Shown piece after piece: positions 1 to 4,981 of a stretch of 7,585 nucleotides of DNA. How positions within the stretch are numbered: the stretch's first letter is position 1; the number at the start of each line of letters is the position of its first letter. The position numbers and the translations under genes were made by a program. This stretch comes from Oribacterium sp. (GTDB lineage: Bacteria; Bacillota_A; Clostridia; Lachnospirales; Lachnospiraceae). The notes beneath the pieces were generated by a model. The model had not been told where the DNA came from. It ran no database searches and saw nothing but the letters and a program-made list of their open reading frames with translations. The DNA is taken from the NCBI GenBank assembly GCA_017940955.1, contig JAGAXP010000049.1, forward strand, positions 1-7,585, read 5' to 3'.

Positions 1-74
1 AGATTCTTGGAAAAGCTAAGCTTGTGAGTTGCTTGGATTACTATAATGAGCGTCACGCTTTGATGTTATGTTGA
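1..74 (+). CDS. Group II intron reverse transcriptase/maturase, C-terminal end (partial)
   Basis: Reading from base 3, the frame gives 23 residues ending LDYYNERHALMLC and a TGA at 72-74. The DYY-type tail just before domain V is how many group II intron multifunctional proteins end. The whole protein would reverse-transcribe the spliced intron and help it fold. No catalytic motif falls inside the window, so the call rests mainly on position: the stop codon abuts a well-formed domain V. Whether the upstream part is intact cannot be seen. Confidence 0.6.
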   Translation, partial: ILGKAKLVSCLDYYNERHALMLC

Positions 75-138
75 ACCGCCGTATGCCGAACGGCACGTAC
101 GGTGGTGTGAGAGGGCGGTTTAATCCGCCCTACTCGAT
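75..138 (+). ncRNA. Group II intron domains V and VI with branch-point adenosine
   Basis: Domain V spans 75-106. A nine-pair lower stem (ACCGCCGTA with TACGGTGGT, one G-U) is followed by a two-base CG bulge, then a TGCC/GGCA upper stem closed by a GAAC tetraloop. Domain VI spans 109-135: GAGAGGGCGG pairs with CCGCCCT and CTC, leaving A132 as the only unpaired base in the 3' strand. That bulged A lies 6 to 7 bases before the intron end, the place expected for the lariat branch point. Both hairpins are read directly by base pairing. Confidence 0.85.
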
Positions 139-158
139 TATGAAAAATAACGTTAGGT

Positions 159-362
159 TCACATTTGCAGCAACGTAGTTTCTTCTATATTACGGCAAGG
201 AAAAGAAATAACGTTCTCGGGCGAATGCAGTTCAGCTTCCCACAAAGTAAGCTTTTGCTGCATGTTCAGCCAGCTTTCTGCTGATGTATTAGTCGCTTTC
301 CCTATTCTAATCGCCATTTCAGGGCTTAATGAAATACGTTCATTAACTAGTTCTGATAATGT
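159..362 (-). pseudogene. HigA-type antitoxin, C-terminal fragment (XRE family)
   Basis: Sixty-seven codons can be read from 362 down to the TGA at 159-161. The product runs from TLSELVNERISLSPEMAI through KATNTSAESWLNMQQKLTLW to a LLQM end. This matches the second half of HigA/VapI-type antitoxins: the end of the helix-turn-helix (TLSELVN), the SPEMAxRxxKAxxTSxxxWLNxQ signature, and the following LW. The first helices are missing: a TAG sits directly before T1, and the next sequence upstream belongs to a methyltransferase in another frame. No HigB-like toxin is visible. The fragment is probably inactive. Confidence 0.8.
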
Positions 363-471
363 CTACTGCCTTTGGATCCTTGATACGAGGATTCTCCCTT
401 AAAGTCTCACTTGCCTTTATCGCAAGTGGTATCAGTGCTGTTGTCTGAACGTCTCCTAATTGCAGTTCCAT
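343..471 (-). pseudogene. LCM-family SAM-dependent methyltransferase, N-terminal fragment
   Basis: The ORF begins with ATG at 471, preceded by GGAGG at 480-484 with an 8-base gap, a proper translation start. The product begins MELQLGDVQTTALIPLAIKA and continues with RENPRIKDPKAVDII, then stops after 42 residues. The signature TAL-IPL-A-xA-xE-x(4)-P-x-I-x-DPKAV-xII is typical of the first 35-40 residues of leucine carboxyl methyltransferase-like enzymes (PF04072, COG3315), which are normally over 250 residues. The SAM-binding core is absent. The reading frame runs into sequence that in another frame is a HigA-type antitoxin, so this is a deletion or recombination remnant. The start signals look intact, so a short peptide may still be made. 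Confidence 0.75.
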
Positions 472-792
472 ATTCTTAACCTCCGGAATCACCCTAAATC
501 AATAAAATCGTAATGCTTTTCAAGGTTAGATATATCTAACCAATGATATGATAGTTCCCTTCTTCCGGATTGTCCATAATTTAGACTCAGATTAATAGGG
601 TCATAGCAGCTCCTTTTACGATTGGCATAGACCGGTCGTAATTTACCTGTTATGGTTGCGGCTGATGTGACATCTGACACCTATTTAAGCATTATTCTTA
701 GACATCACTAATAATATAAGCCATTCATGTAAGCATTGGTTTTGTCTATTTCCATAAAAGAAAGTGTATAAAATCAAATGCATGATAATATT

Positions 793-810
793 ACGTTAAT
801 TATTTAACAT
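793..810. promoter_or_regulatory. Rex-like operator overlapping the -35 element
   Basis: A perfect inverted repeat GTTAA-TTAT-TTAAC spans 795-808; with flanks it reads ACGTTAA-N4-TTAACAT. The clostridial Rex consensus is TTGTTAA-N4-TTAACAA, so the spacing is identical and 11 of the 14 defined bases match. Rex is a redox repressor that senses NADH/NAD+. Binding here would cover the -35 box. The match is seen in the sequence; the regulator is inferred. Confidence 0.5.
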
Positions 811-832
811 TCGGATAAATAAACTGTACAAT
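804..832 (+). promoter_or_regulatory. Sigma-A promoter for the FMN-binding lipoprotein gene
   Basis: The -35 box TTAACA (804-809) and -10 box TACAAT (827-832) each match consensus at five of six bases and are separated by exactly 17 bases. Transcription would start near 839, giving a leader of about 63 bases to the ATG at 903. The -35 box is also the right arm of a Rex-like palindrome. Confidence 0.65.
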
Positions 833-902
833 ATTAAATTTTGAGTGATATTGTTTGAATATAATTAAAAATTATGAGTCAAATAACTTAGGGAGGACAA
901 TT

Positions 903-1925
903 ATGAAGGAGTTCACAAGAAGGGAATTTTTGCAGAAGGCTGGGAAAACAGCTGTTGGCCTTGCAGCTTTTGCGGCAGTTCCAACATTAACAGGATGTGG
1001 TCAGGAAAGTCAGGTTCCGGTAGCCACAACAACAAATGAGACAGAAACAGTTGAGGAAACAACAGCTGCTGTTGAAAATAAAGTAACAAATGATATCCCT
1101 GCAATAACACTTCCTCTTGAATGGCATGAACTTGATAAGAAGGAAATTCAGGCAAGAGTATACGAGCAGTGGTTCAAACTCGGTGGATGCGGAGCATCTG
1201 TTTTTGATGGATTGTTGGGTGCTCTGGCAGATAAGTATGGTTATCCATACAATCAGTTCTCACATGAGATGGCTTTTCTTGGACATGCCGGTTATACATG
1301 CGGTTCATACTGCGGATCTCTTGGCGGTGCAACATTGGCCATTGCGCTTCTTATACCTAAGGAGAACCAGGATGATGTTTTAAAGGAACTTCAGGCTTGG
1401 TATACATCAACAGTTCTTCCAATTTACGAGGGAGAGTATGATGATGTTCATACAACATCACCTTCCGTGAACTGTGTAGATTCACTTGGAACATGGATGA
1501 CAGCTGCCGGAGTTGCTGAGAAGAGCGACCCTCACAGAAAGTCACGCTGTGCTGCACTTTCTGCCGACGTTGCTGCAAAGACAATCGAGCTTATAAATGT
1601 ATTCTATGGTATTGAGAAGCCAGCTGAAGCTGAAAGTACAGAAGCTGAAACTGCCGATAATGAATATATCGGCACAGCTAAGGGTATGGAAGGCGATGTT
1701 CAGGTTAAAGTAACTGTAGATGATGGAAAGATCAGTGATGTAAAGGTTATGTCAAACAATGAGACGCCAAACATTGGTACAAAGGCCATTGATGCAATTC
1801 CGGAGAAATTCATAGGATTATCATCACCTGAAGAAATAGATGCAGTTGATGCGGTATCGGGTGCCACAGTAACATCTGACGCGTTGAAAGAAGCCGTTAA
1901 AAATGCACTTTCACAGATAAAATAA
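903..1925 (+). CDS. Tat-exported lipoprotein with C_GCAxxG_C_C-type and FMN-binding domains
   Basis: The 340-residue product is probably an extracytoplasmic electron carrier. The start at 903 is chosen because GGGAGG at 891-896 lies 6 bases upstream; a TTG at 855 would add 16 residues and lacks such a site. The protein starts with a twin-arginine signal (R6-R7 in TRREFL), a hydrophobic stretch, and a lipobox LTGC with C32 as the lipidated residue. A Thr/Glu-rich linker (41-60) follows. Residues 85-235 resemble the C_GCAxxG_C_C family: GGCGASVFDG with C96, TCGSYCG with C133 and C137, then C191 and an RKSRCAxLxADVA segment with C216. A second acidic linker (240-252) leads to an FMN_bind domain (254-337) ending in DAVSGATVTS. 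There T322 is the likely site of covalent FMN attachment by an ApbE-type transferase, by analogy with NqrC and RnfG. No ApbE or membrane reductase gene is in the window. The cysteines may hold a metal centre; this is inferred. Confidence 0.85.
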   Translation: MKEFTRREFLQKAGKTAVGLAAFAAVPTLTGCGQESQVPVATTTNETETVEETTAAVENKVTNDIPAITLPLEWHELDKKEIQARVYEQWFKLGGCGASVFDGLLGALADKYGYPYNQFSHEMAFLGHAGYTCGSYCGSLGGATLAIALLIPKENQDDVLKELQAWYTSTVLPIYEGEYDDVHTTSPSVNCVDSLGTWMTAAGVAEKSDPHRKSRCAALSADVAAKTIELINVFYGIEKPAEAESTEAETADNEYIGTAKGMEGDVQVKVTVDDGKISDVKVMSNNETPNIGTKAIDAIPEKFIGLSSPEEIDAVDAVSGATVTSDALKEAVKNALSQIK

Positions 1926-1930
1926 GAAAA

Positions 1931-1970
1931 AAGGTCATGTTCCGTATTTGGAATATGACCTTAAATTTTT
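1931..1970 (+). terminator. Intrinsic terminator after the FMN-binding lipoprotein
   Basis: A 13-pair stem (1931-1943 with 1950-1962, one G-U) encloses a 6-base loop GTATTT and is followed by AAATTTTT. The A-run on the left side could let it work in both directions. It begins 5 bases after the stop codon. Confidence 0.85.
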
Positions 1971-1998
1971 GGGAAAGAAAATATTTTTTAATTATATC

Positions 1999-2027
1999 TT
2001 GACACAGATTCTTTTCGGATATATAAA
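1999..2027 (+). promoter_or_regulatory. Strong sigma-A promoter for the DUF4198 gene
   Basis: The consensus -35 box TTGACA (1999-2004) and -10 box TATAAA (2022-2027) are separated by 17 bases. Transcription should start near 2034, leaving a leader of about 46 bases before the ATG at 2080. Confidence 0.8.
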
Positions 2028-2036
2028 ACTTAAACA

Positions 2037-2052
2037 GTTAGTTAATGCTAAC
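2037..2052. promoter_or_regulatory. Palindrome at the transcription start of the DUF4198 gene
   Basis: The inverted repeat GTTAG-N6-CTAAC lies about 3 bases after the predicted start of transcription, where a bound repressor would block it. Its outer part TTAG-N6-CTAA resembles DtxR/IdeR-type metal-regulator sites (TTAGG-N4-CCTAA), but the inner bases do not fit well. The regulator is therefore unknown. It could also form a weak RNA hairpin. Confidence 0.35.
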
Positions 2053-2079
2053 CACAAAAGTACATAGTATGGAGGAGTT

Positions 2080-2829
2080 ATGAAAAGAATCAGTCAGAAG
2101 TTATTCTCAGTTTTATTAGCAACAAGTTGCATCATTTCAACCCCAATCTCATCATTTGCCCATGGTGCATGGTTTGCCCAAAGAACAGACCGTACACAGC
2201 TGGTAGTGGGAGAGGGATGGAAGGACAATGGATATGATCCAAACGGTCTTCTCATGATGAATGCTTATAACGCTCAGTACAATGCCACAGCTCTTGAGCC
2301 ACAGAAGGGCGACAATTATCTTTACATCAATCCTACAGATGATGTTTCTGTTGTAGATGTCATTCTTGATTATGGTTACTGGAGCAATAACGCTGAAGGG
2401 AAATGGATTCCAAAGCCAATGGATGAGGTAGAGGGTTCTACAATCGGGACTCATGCTTTAAAGTACAGCGTTAACTATCTGAAGAGTGTAGATAATGTTC
2501 AGCCTATGCTGGATATGCCATATCAGTTCGTTCCATCAACTGATCCTACAAAGCTCAATGTAGGTGATGTATTTGCTGTACAGCTCCTTCATGAAGGACA
2601 GCCTATGGCAAATGTTGATATCATTCCTGATGTTACGAACCATCATACAGTCACAACAAAAACGGATGCCAATGATTTTGCATATGTTACAGCTGTAAAC
2701 GGCGGCACAAATGTAATTGGATGTGAGATGGTAGTTCCTTACGAGAACGAAGGAAAAGACAAGAAGGCTACAAGAAGCAAGGTATTTGTAAGTCTTAGCT
2801 ATACTCTTTATCCGGAAGAGACAGATTAA
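2080..2829 (+). CDS. Secreted DUF4198-family protein
   Basis: The 249-residue product starts at an ATG 3 bases after GGAGGA (2071-2076). Residues 1-27 form a classic Sec signal: MKRISQK, a hydrophobic core, and SSFA before the expected cut. The mature protein would begin HGAWFAQR, a form seen in DUF4198 proteins, which are beta-rich exported proteins related to the NikM-like parts of nickel and cobalt uptake systems. The GxPxxxVDI and TDANDFAYVTAVNGGTNVI segments (173-213) look like the Ig-like half of that family. A free N-terminal histidine (H28), plus H188-H189, could bind a metal; this is inferred from position only. The gene has its own promoter and terminator and lies between two redox-type genes in the same direction. 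No transporter gene is present, so the substrate is unknown. Confidence 0.75.
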   Translation: MKRISQKLFSVLLATSCIISTPISSFAHGAWFAQRTDRTQLVVGEGWKDNGYDPNGLLMMNAYNAQYNATALEPQKGDNYLYINPTDDVSVVDVILDYGYWSNNAEGKWIPKPMDEVEGSTIGTHALKYSVNYLKSVDNVQPMLDMPYQFVPSTDPTKLNVGDVFAVQLLHEGQPMANVDIIPDVTNHHTVTTKTDANDFAYVTAVNGGTNVIGCEMVVPYENEGKDKKATRSKVFVSLSYTLYPEETD

Positions 2830-2850
2830 ACTATCACTCCATTTAGAAGA

Positions 2851-2875
2851 AAGCCGGGACATCCCGGTTTTTTTT
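2851..2875 (+). terminator. Intrinsic terminator between the DUF4198 and DUF2249 genes
   Basis: A five-pair GC stem CCGGG/CCCGG (2854-2858 with 2863-2867), extended by a G-U and an A-T pair, has a 4-base loop ACAT and is followed by eight T. It lies 35 bases before the next start codon. The short stem may allow some readthrough. Confidence 0.85.
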
Positions 2876-2910
2876 ATGAGAAGAAAATATTATGTTTGGA
2901 GGAACTGAAA

Positions 2911-3594
2911 ATGAGTTACTCAGATTGGAAAGATAAGATTTCAGGGTTTAAACAAATTGATGTAAGAGGCGTACAAGGGAATTTTTTTCAAGGAATGAAG
3001 AAGCAGGCGCTACAGGTGCCGGTCGGAGAAGGAATAGAAATCATTCAGTCATTTGAGCCAATACCGCTTTATGAGGTTATGGAAGGAATAGGCTTTGAGC
3101 ATTATACAGAGAAGAAAGGAAATGCAGAATATCATACATACTTCTATCGTAAGGAAATAAGACAAGAAGAAAGGGATATTCCGATGCGTCCGGCGGCTCT
3201 TACCAATATGCCAATGATTGACGAAAATCTTGGCAATATTGCAGTTGATTTTTGGGATTTGACCTGGAGCGATGATAAACGTCATCTACCTTATGAGATA
3301 AGATTATTACTTTCGCTTACTAATGCAGTAGGGGCAGGACGTATGCGTCAGGCAACAAGAGAACTGGTGAAGGCATATATACATGGTCTGGACAGCGCAG
3401 CGTTGGACGATGTTTTTGAACTGTTGGTGTGGAATCAGGGAATCGGGTACTTTAGTTCAGAGATAGGACCTTCCACACTGTTCGCTGCTTATAAGACAAT
3501 CAAAAATATGGAAAAACAAGGTAAACCGCGACGTGAAATCGGTGATACTTTAAAAGAAAAGTTTGGAGAAAAGAACCCTGATGTCAAAGTATGA
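2911..3594 (+). CDS. DUF2249 domain protein with C-terminal AhpD/CMD-like region
   Basis: The product has 227 residues. The start at 2911 is chosen because GGAGG (2898-2902) lies 8 bases upstream; a TTG at 2896 would overlap that site. Residues 14-80 read as DUF2249: IDVRGVQG, VGEGIEIIQSFEPIPLYEVMEGIGFEHY, then a strand HTYFYRK. Residues 105-200 resemble the helical carboxymuconolactone decarboxylase/AhpD fold (IRLLLSLTNAVGAGRMRQATRELVKAYIHGLD, LDDVFELLVWNQGIGYFSSEIGPSTLFAAYKTIK). The AhpD CxxC pair is absent, and the protein has no cysteine at all, so a peroxidase-type thiol reaction is unlikely. There is no signal peptide, so it should be cytoplasmic. DUF2249 proteins often lie near redox and nitrogen-oxide genes, but the reaction here is unknown. 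No clear promoter fits in the 35 bases before it, so readthrough from the DUF4198 gene is likely. Confidence 0.7.
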   Translation: MSYSDWKDKISGFKQIDVRGVQGNFFQGMKKQALQVPVGEGIEIIQSFEPIPLYEVMEGIGFEHYTEKKGNAEYHTYFYRKEIRQEERDIPMRPAALTNMPMIDENLGNIAVDFWDLTWSDDKRHLPYEIRLLLSLTNAVGAGRMRQATRELVKAYIHGLDSAALDDVFELLVWNQGIGYFSSEIGPSTLFAAYKTIKNMEKQGKPRREIGDTLKEKFGEKNPDVKV

Positions 3595-3707
3595 TTGTGC
3601 CGAAAAAGGTCATTAGAAAATGGTCGATAACCATTGAAAAGTTCGAATTCATTTACAATATTATAAATGTTCTTTAAGTAAAAACATGGTTGTTTTTACC
3701 TTTCGTG

Positions 3708-3747
3708 AAAAGGCTGGGATGTAAAAGTCCCGGCTTTTTTATTTTTT
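3708..3747 (+). terminator. Intrinsic terminator after the DUF2249 gene
   Basis: The stem AAAAGGCTGGGA (3708-3719) pairs with 3728-3739 (TCCCGGC plus T residues), using two wobble pairs. It has an 8-base loop and is followed by a long T-rich tract. It lies 114 bases after the stop codon, with two other hairpins in between. Confidence 0.8.
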
Positions 3748-3900
3748 GATTTATATGAAAACCTTTAGTGCCGAATATAGTAGTGAATACTAAATTGTTC
3801 CATGTTCCTTATTAATCATTTTATTTTCTTTCATTAACAGCGAGTAGTGGCTGTTCCACCACTGATCGCCCTCCTTTCTTTCAAAATAAATGGGCAAGAC

Positions 3901-3944
3901 AAAAAAGGGCTGCAGTACGAAATTATCATCGTATTGCAGCCCTT
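3901..3944 (-). terminator. Intrinsic terminator of the XRE regulator gene
   Basis: A 16-pair stem (3905-3920 with 3929-3944, one G-U) has an 8-base loop. On the minus strand it is followed by a T-run from 3906 to 3901. It begins about 30 bases past the stop of the XRE gene and is the strongest hairpin in the window. Confidence 0.9.
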
Positions 3945-3976
3945 GAAAGTATCTACATTGTTATTATCAAAATTTT

Positions 3977-4813
3977 TCACGCCTGTTTTGATTCGTTGTT
4001 AACATCATCGGTCTTTAGAACATATAATTTTGATATATTTTCATTAGATATTAAGCTATCTATAAGCTTATTATGTGTGGAATACAGTTCGTATTTTGCC
4101 GCATTAATATTTTGATTAGCCGTATCTGGGAGAGATGTTGCTTCATAATCTGCATTGTCTAGTAGTTTTTCAAAAGCCCATAAGACGTCAGATGATGTAT
4201 CAATACCTTTATCGATAGCATCATAAACATCATTATGAAGAGTTTCGACATCATTTCTATATTTTTCAGGAATTATTTTTAAAGCTAAGTCATGTGGGTT
4301 CGGCATATTTTCAGAGTAACGTATTGTGTTTGCTAACTCACCTATTCCGTATAGATAATCAATAAATAAAGGGTTTTGAAGAAGACATTCTAATGATTGA
4401 TCCAATTGGGAAAAAACCCATTTAAAGTTTCGCTCTTTTATTGAATCAAAGTTTCTTGTCATTATATTCTTTATGGCTTTAATAGAAAGTTCTGAAAGAC
4501 CTAAATATTCAGATGTTTTTTCAATATCAAAAGTCACATTATCTGTTTCGCCAATCATATATCCGATAGAAACACCTAGAATTTCTGCTATATTACACAT
4601 CGTTTCAAAAGCCGGAAATCCTCGTTTACCGTTTGTTCGCCCATCACGATGTCCAATATGCATCCATTTACTTACATCAGCTTGGCTTCCGCTTCCAAAT
4701 TTTTCTCTATATTTTTGAATAAACGTCCGTTGAGAAAGATTGTTTTCCTTTAATTTTAGTTCAAAACGTTCATTCCAAATTCTTGCTTTTTCTTCATCGA
4801 TGTGTCCAGACAT
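3977..4813 (-). CDS. XRE-family DNA-binding regulator with an uncharacterised C-terminal domain
   Basis: The 278-residue product starts at ATG 4813, 8 bases after GGAGG (4822-4826). Residues 13-89 form a helix-turn-helix of the Cro/CI (XRE) type: FELKLKENNLSQRTFIQKY, the SQADVSKWM recognition region, then FPAFETMCNIAEILGVSIGYMIGETD. A 15-residue basic insertion (HIGHRDGRTNGKRG, 52-65) lies between the recognition helix and the fourth helix. Residues 95-278 are mostly helical and match no family I recognise; they are polar, with no membrane segment. The gene is transcribed away from a PIN-domain gene 168 bases off. The shared spacer holds two ACA-N-TGT sites, so autoregulation and repression of the PIN gene are likely but inferred. 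It could be a phage-type repressor, an antitoxin, or a defence regulator. Confidence 0.8.
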   Translation of the reverse strand: MSGHIDEEKARIWNERFELKLKENNLSQRTFIQKYREKFGSGSQADVSKWMHIGHRDGRTNGKRGFPAFETMCNIAEILGVSIGYMIGETDNVTFDIEKTSEYLGLSELSIKAIKNIMTRNFDSIKERNFKWVFSQLDQSLECLLQNPLFIDYLYGIGELANTIRYSENMPNPHDLALKIIPEKYRNDVETLHNDVYDAIDKGIDTSSDVLWAFEKLLDNADYEATSLPDTANQNINAAKYELYSTHNKLIDSLISNENISKLYVLKTDDVNNESKQA

Positions 4814-4830
4814 ATATTTTACCTCCGTTT

Positions 4831-4906
4831 ACACTGTTTAATATGCGCCGTAGATATGATATAACCCATTGATTGGAAACAAAGTACCATCTATAATTTA
4901 CAGTGT
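4831..4906. promoter_or_regulatory. Paired inverted operator-like sites between the XRE and PIN genes
   Basis: ACACTGT at 4831-4837 and its exact reverse complement ACAGTGT at 4900-4906 flank the divergent promoter region; each is also a small palindrome, ACA-N-TGT. The left site lies just before the ribosome binding site of the XRE gene. The right site covers the predicted transcription start of the PIN gene and overlaps a minus-strand TTGACA at 4904-4909. The centres are 69 bases apart. The placement fits an autoregulating XRE repressor. Confidence 0.45.
4869..4897 (+). promoter_or_regulatory. Sigma-A promoter for the PIN-domain gene
   Basis: The -35 box TTGATT (4869-4874) and a perfect -10 box TATAAT (4892-4897) are separated by 17 bases. 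The predicted start near 4904 falls inside the right-hand ACA-N-TGT site and gives a leader of about 78 bases. For the divergent XRE gene, TATCAT at 4861-4856 is a possible -10 box, but its -35 region is poor. Confidence 0.75.
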
Positions 4907-4981
4907 CAAGAGAAATTGTTGATGGCTTCCGGAGACTGAGACAAAGAGTAAGAGTAAGGTTTAAATAAAAGGTGGTTAAGG

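Larger units (their letters stand above)
1..138 (+). mobile_element. 3' end of a bacterial group II intron
   Basis: This is the right-hand end of a group II intron whose body lies left of the window. Two things show it: the end of a reverse-transcriptase reading frame, and, overlapping its stop codon, the domain V and domain VI hairpins. The last bases are ACTCGAT, so the intron most likely ends at base 138 with the usual A-pyrimidine; an end at 139 cannot be excluded. It was inserted just downstream of a minus-strand antitoxin remnant whose stop lies 20 bases away. Mobility cannot be judged because most of the element is outside the window. Confidence 0.85.
472..902. other. Gene-poor AT-rich spacer with one doubtful 63-codon ORF
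   Basis: No confident gene was found here. On the minus strand, 489-680 is open from a GTG, with a TAG immediately upstream and no Shine-Dalgarno sequence. The 63 residues (ending NLEKHYDFIDLG) match no family I recognise. Because the ORF stops 17 bases before the methyltransferase start, it may be a decayed upstream neighbour. From about 690 onward the sequence is strongly AT-rich and carries the promoter and palindrome of the next gene. Confidence 0.5.
3595..3976. other. Intergenic region with hairpins and two terminators, no confident gene
   Basis: The left part holds three hairpins on the plus strand: AATGGT/ACCATT (3619-3635), GTAAAAACA/TGTTTTTAC (3678-3699), and the terminator at 3708-3747. 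The right part holds the minus-strand terminator of the XRE gene. Between them, on the minus strand, GGAGG (3870-3874) precedes a GTG at 3862 opening only 13 codons (MVEQPLLAVNERK). This is too short to call a gene, but it has a proper spacing of 7 bases. Confidence 0.5.

Noticed and set aside
489..680. 63-codon minus-strand frame from a GTG
   Set aside because: There is no ribosome binding site, a stop lies directly before the start, and no family similarity was seen. It is described only as part of the spacer.
855..902. Upstream TTG start adding 16 residues to the FMN-binding lipoprotein
   Set aside because: The Tat signal would be displaced from the N-terminus, and the strong GGGAGG site fits the ATG at 903.
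913..1584. Other-frame ORFs within the lipoprotein gene (913-1155 and 1357-1584 minus, 1117-1383 plus)
   Set aside because: They are shadows of a well-supported coding frame and have no start signals or family features of their own.
2037..2052. Second Rex site upstream of the DUF4198 gene
   Set aside because: The palindrome looks similar to the one at 795-808, but its spacing (GTTA-N8-TAAC or GTTA-N4-TAAC) does not fit the Rex pattern of GTTA-N6-TAAC.
2152..3285. Minus-strand ORFs opposite the DUF4198 and DUF2249 genes
   Set aside because: They are antisense shadows. Their residue pattern, rich in C, I and S, reflects the complementary strand, and they have no start signals.
1926..3613. Shared stretch AAAAAGGTCAT at about 1928 and 3603 as a possible direct repeat bounding an insertion
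   Set aside because: The match is only 11 bases and A-rich, and the first copy is part of a terminator stem, so chance is enough to explain it.
4473..4718. Plus-strand ORF opposite the XRE gene
   Set aside because: It lies wholly antisense to a clear helix-turn-helix coding frame and has no ribosome binding site.
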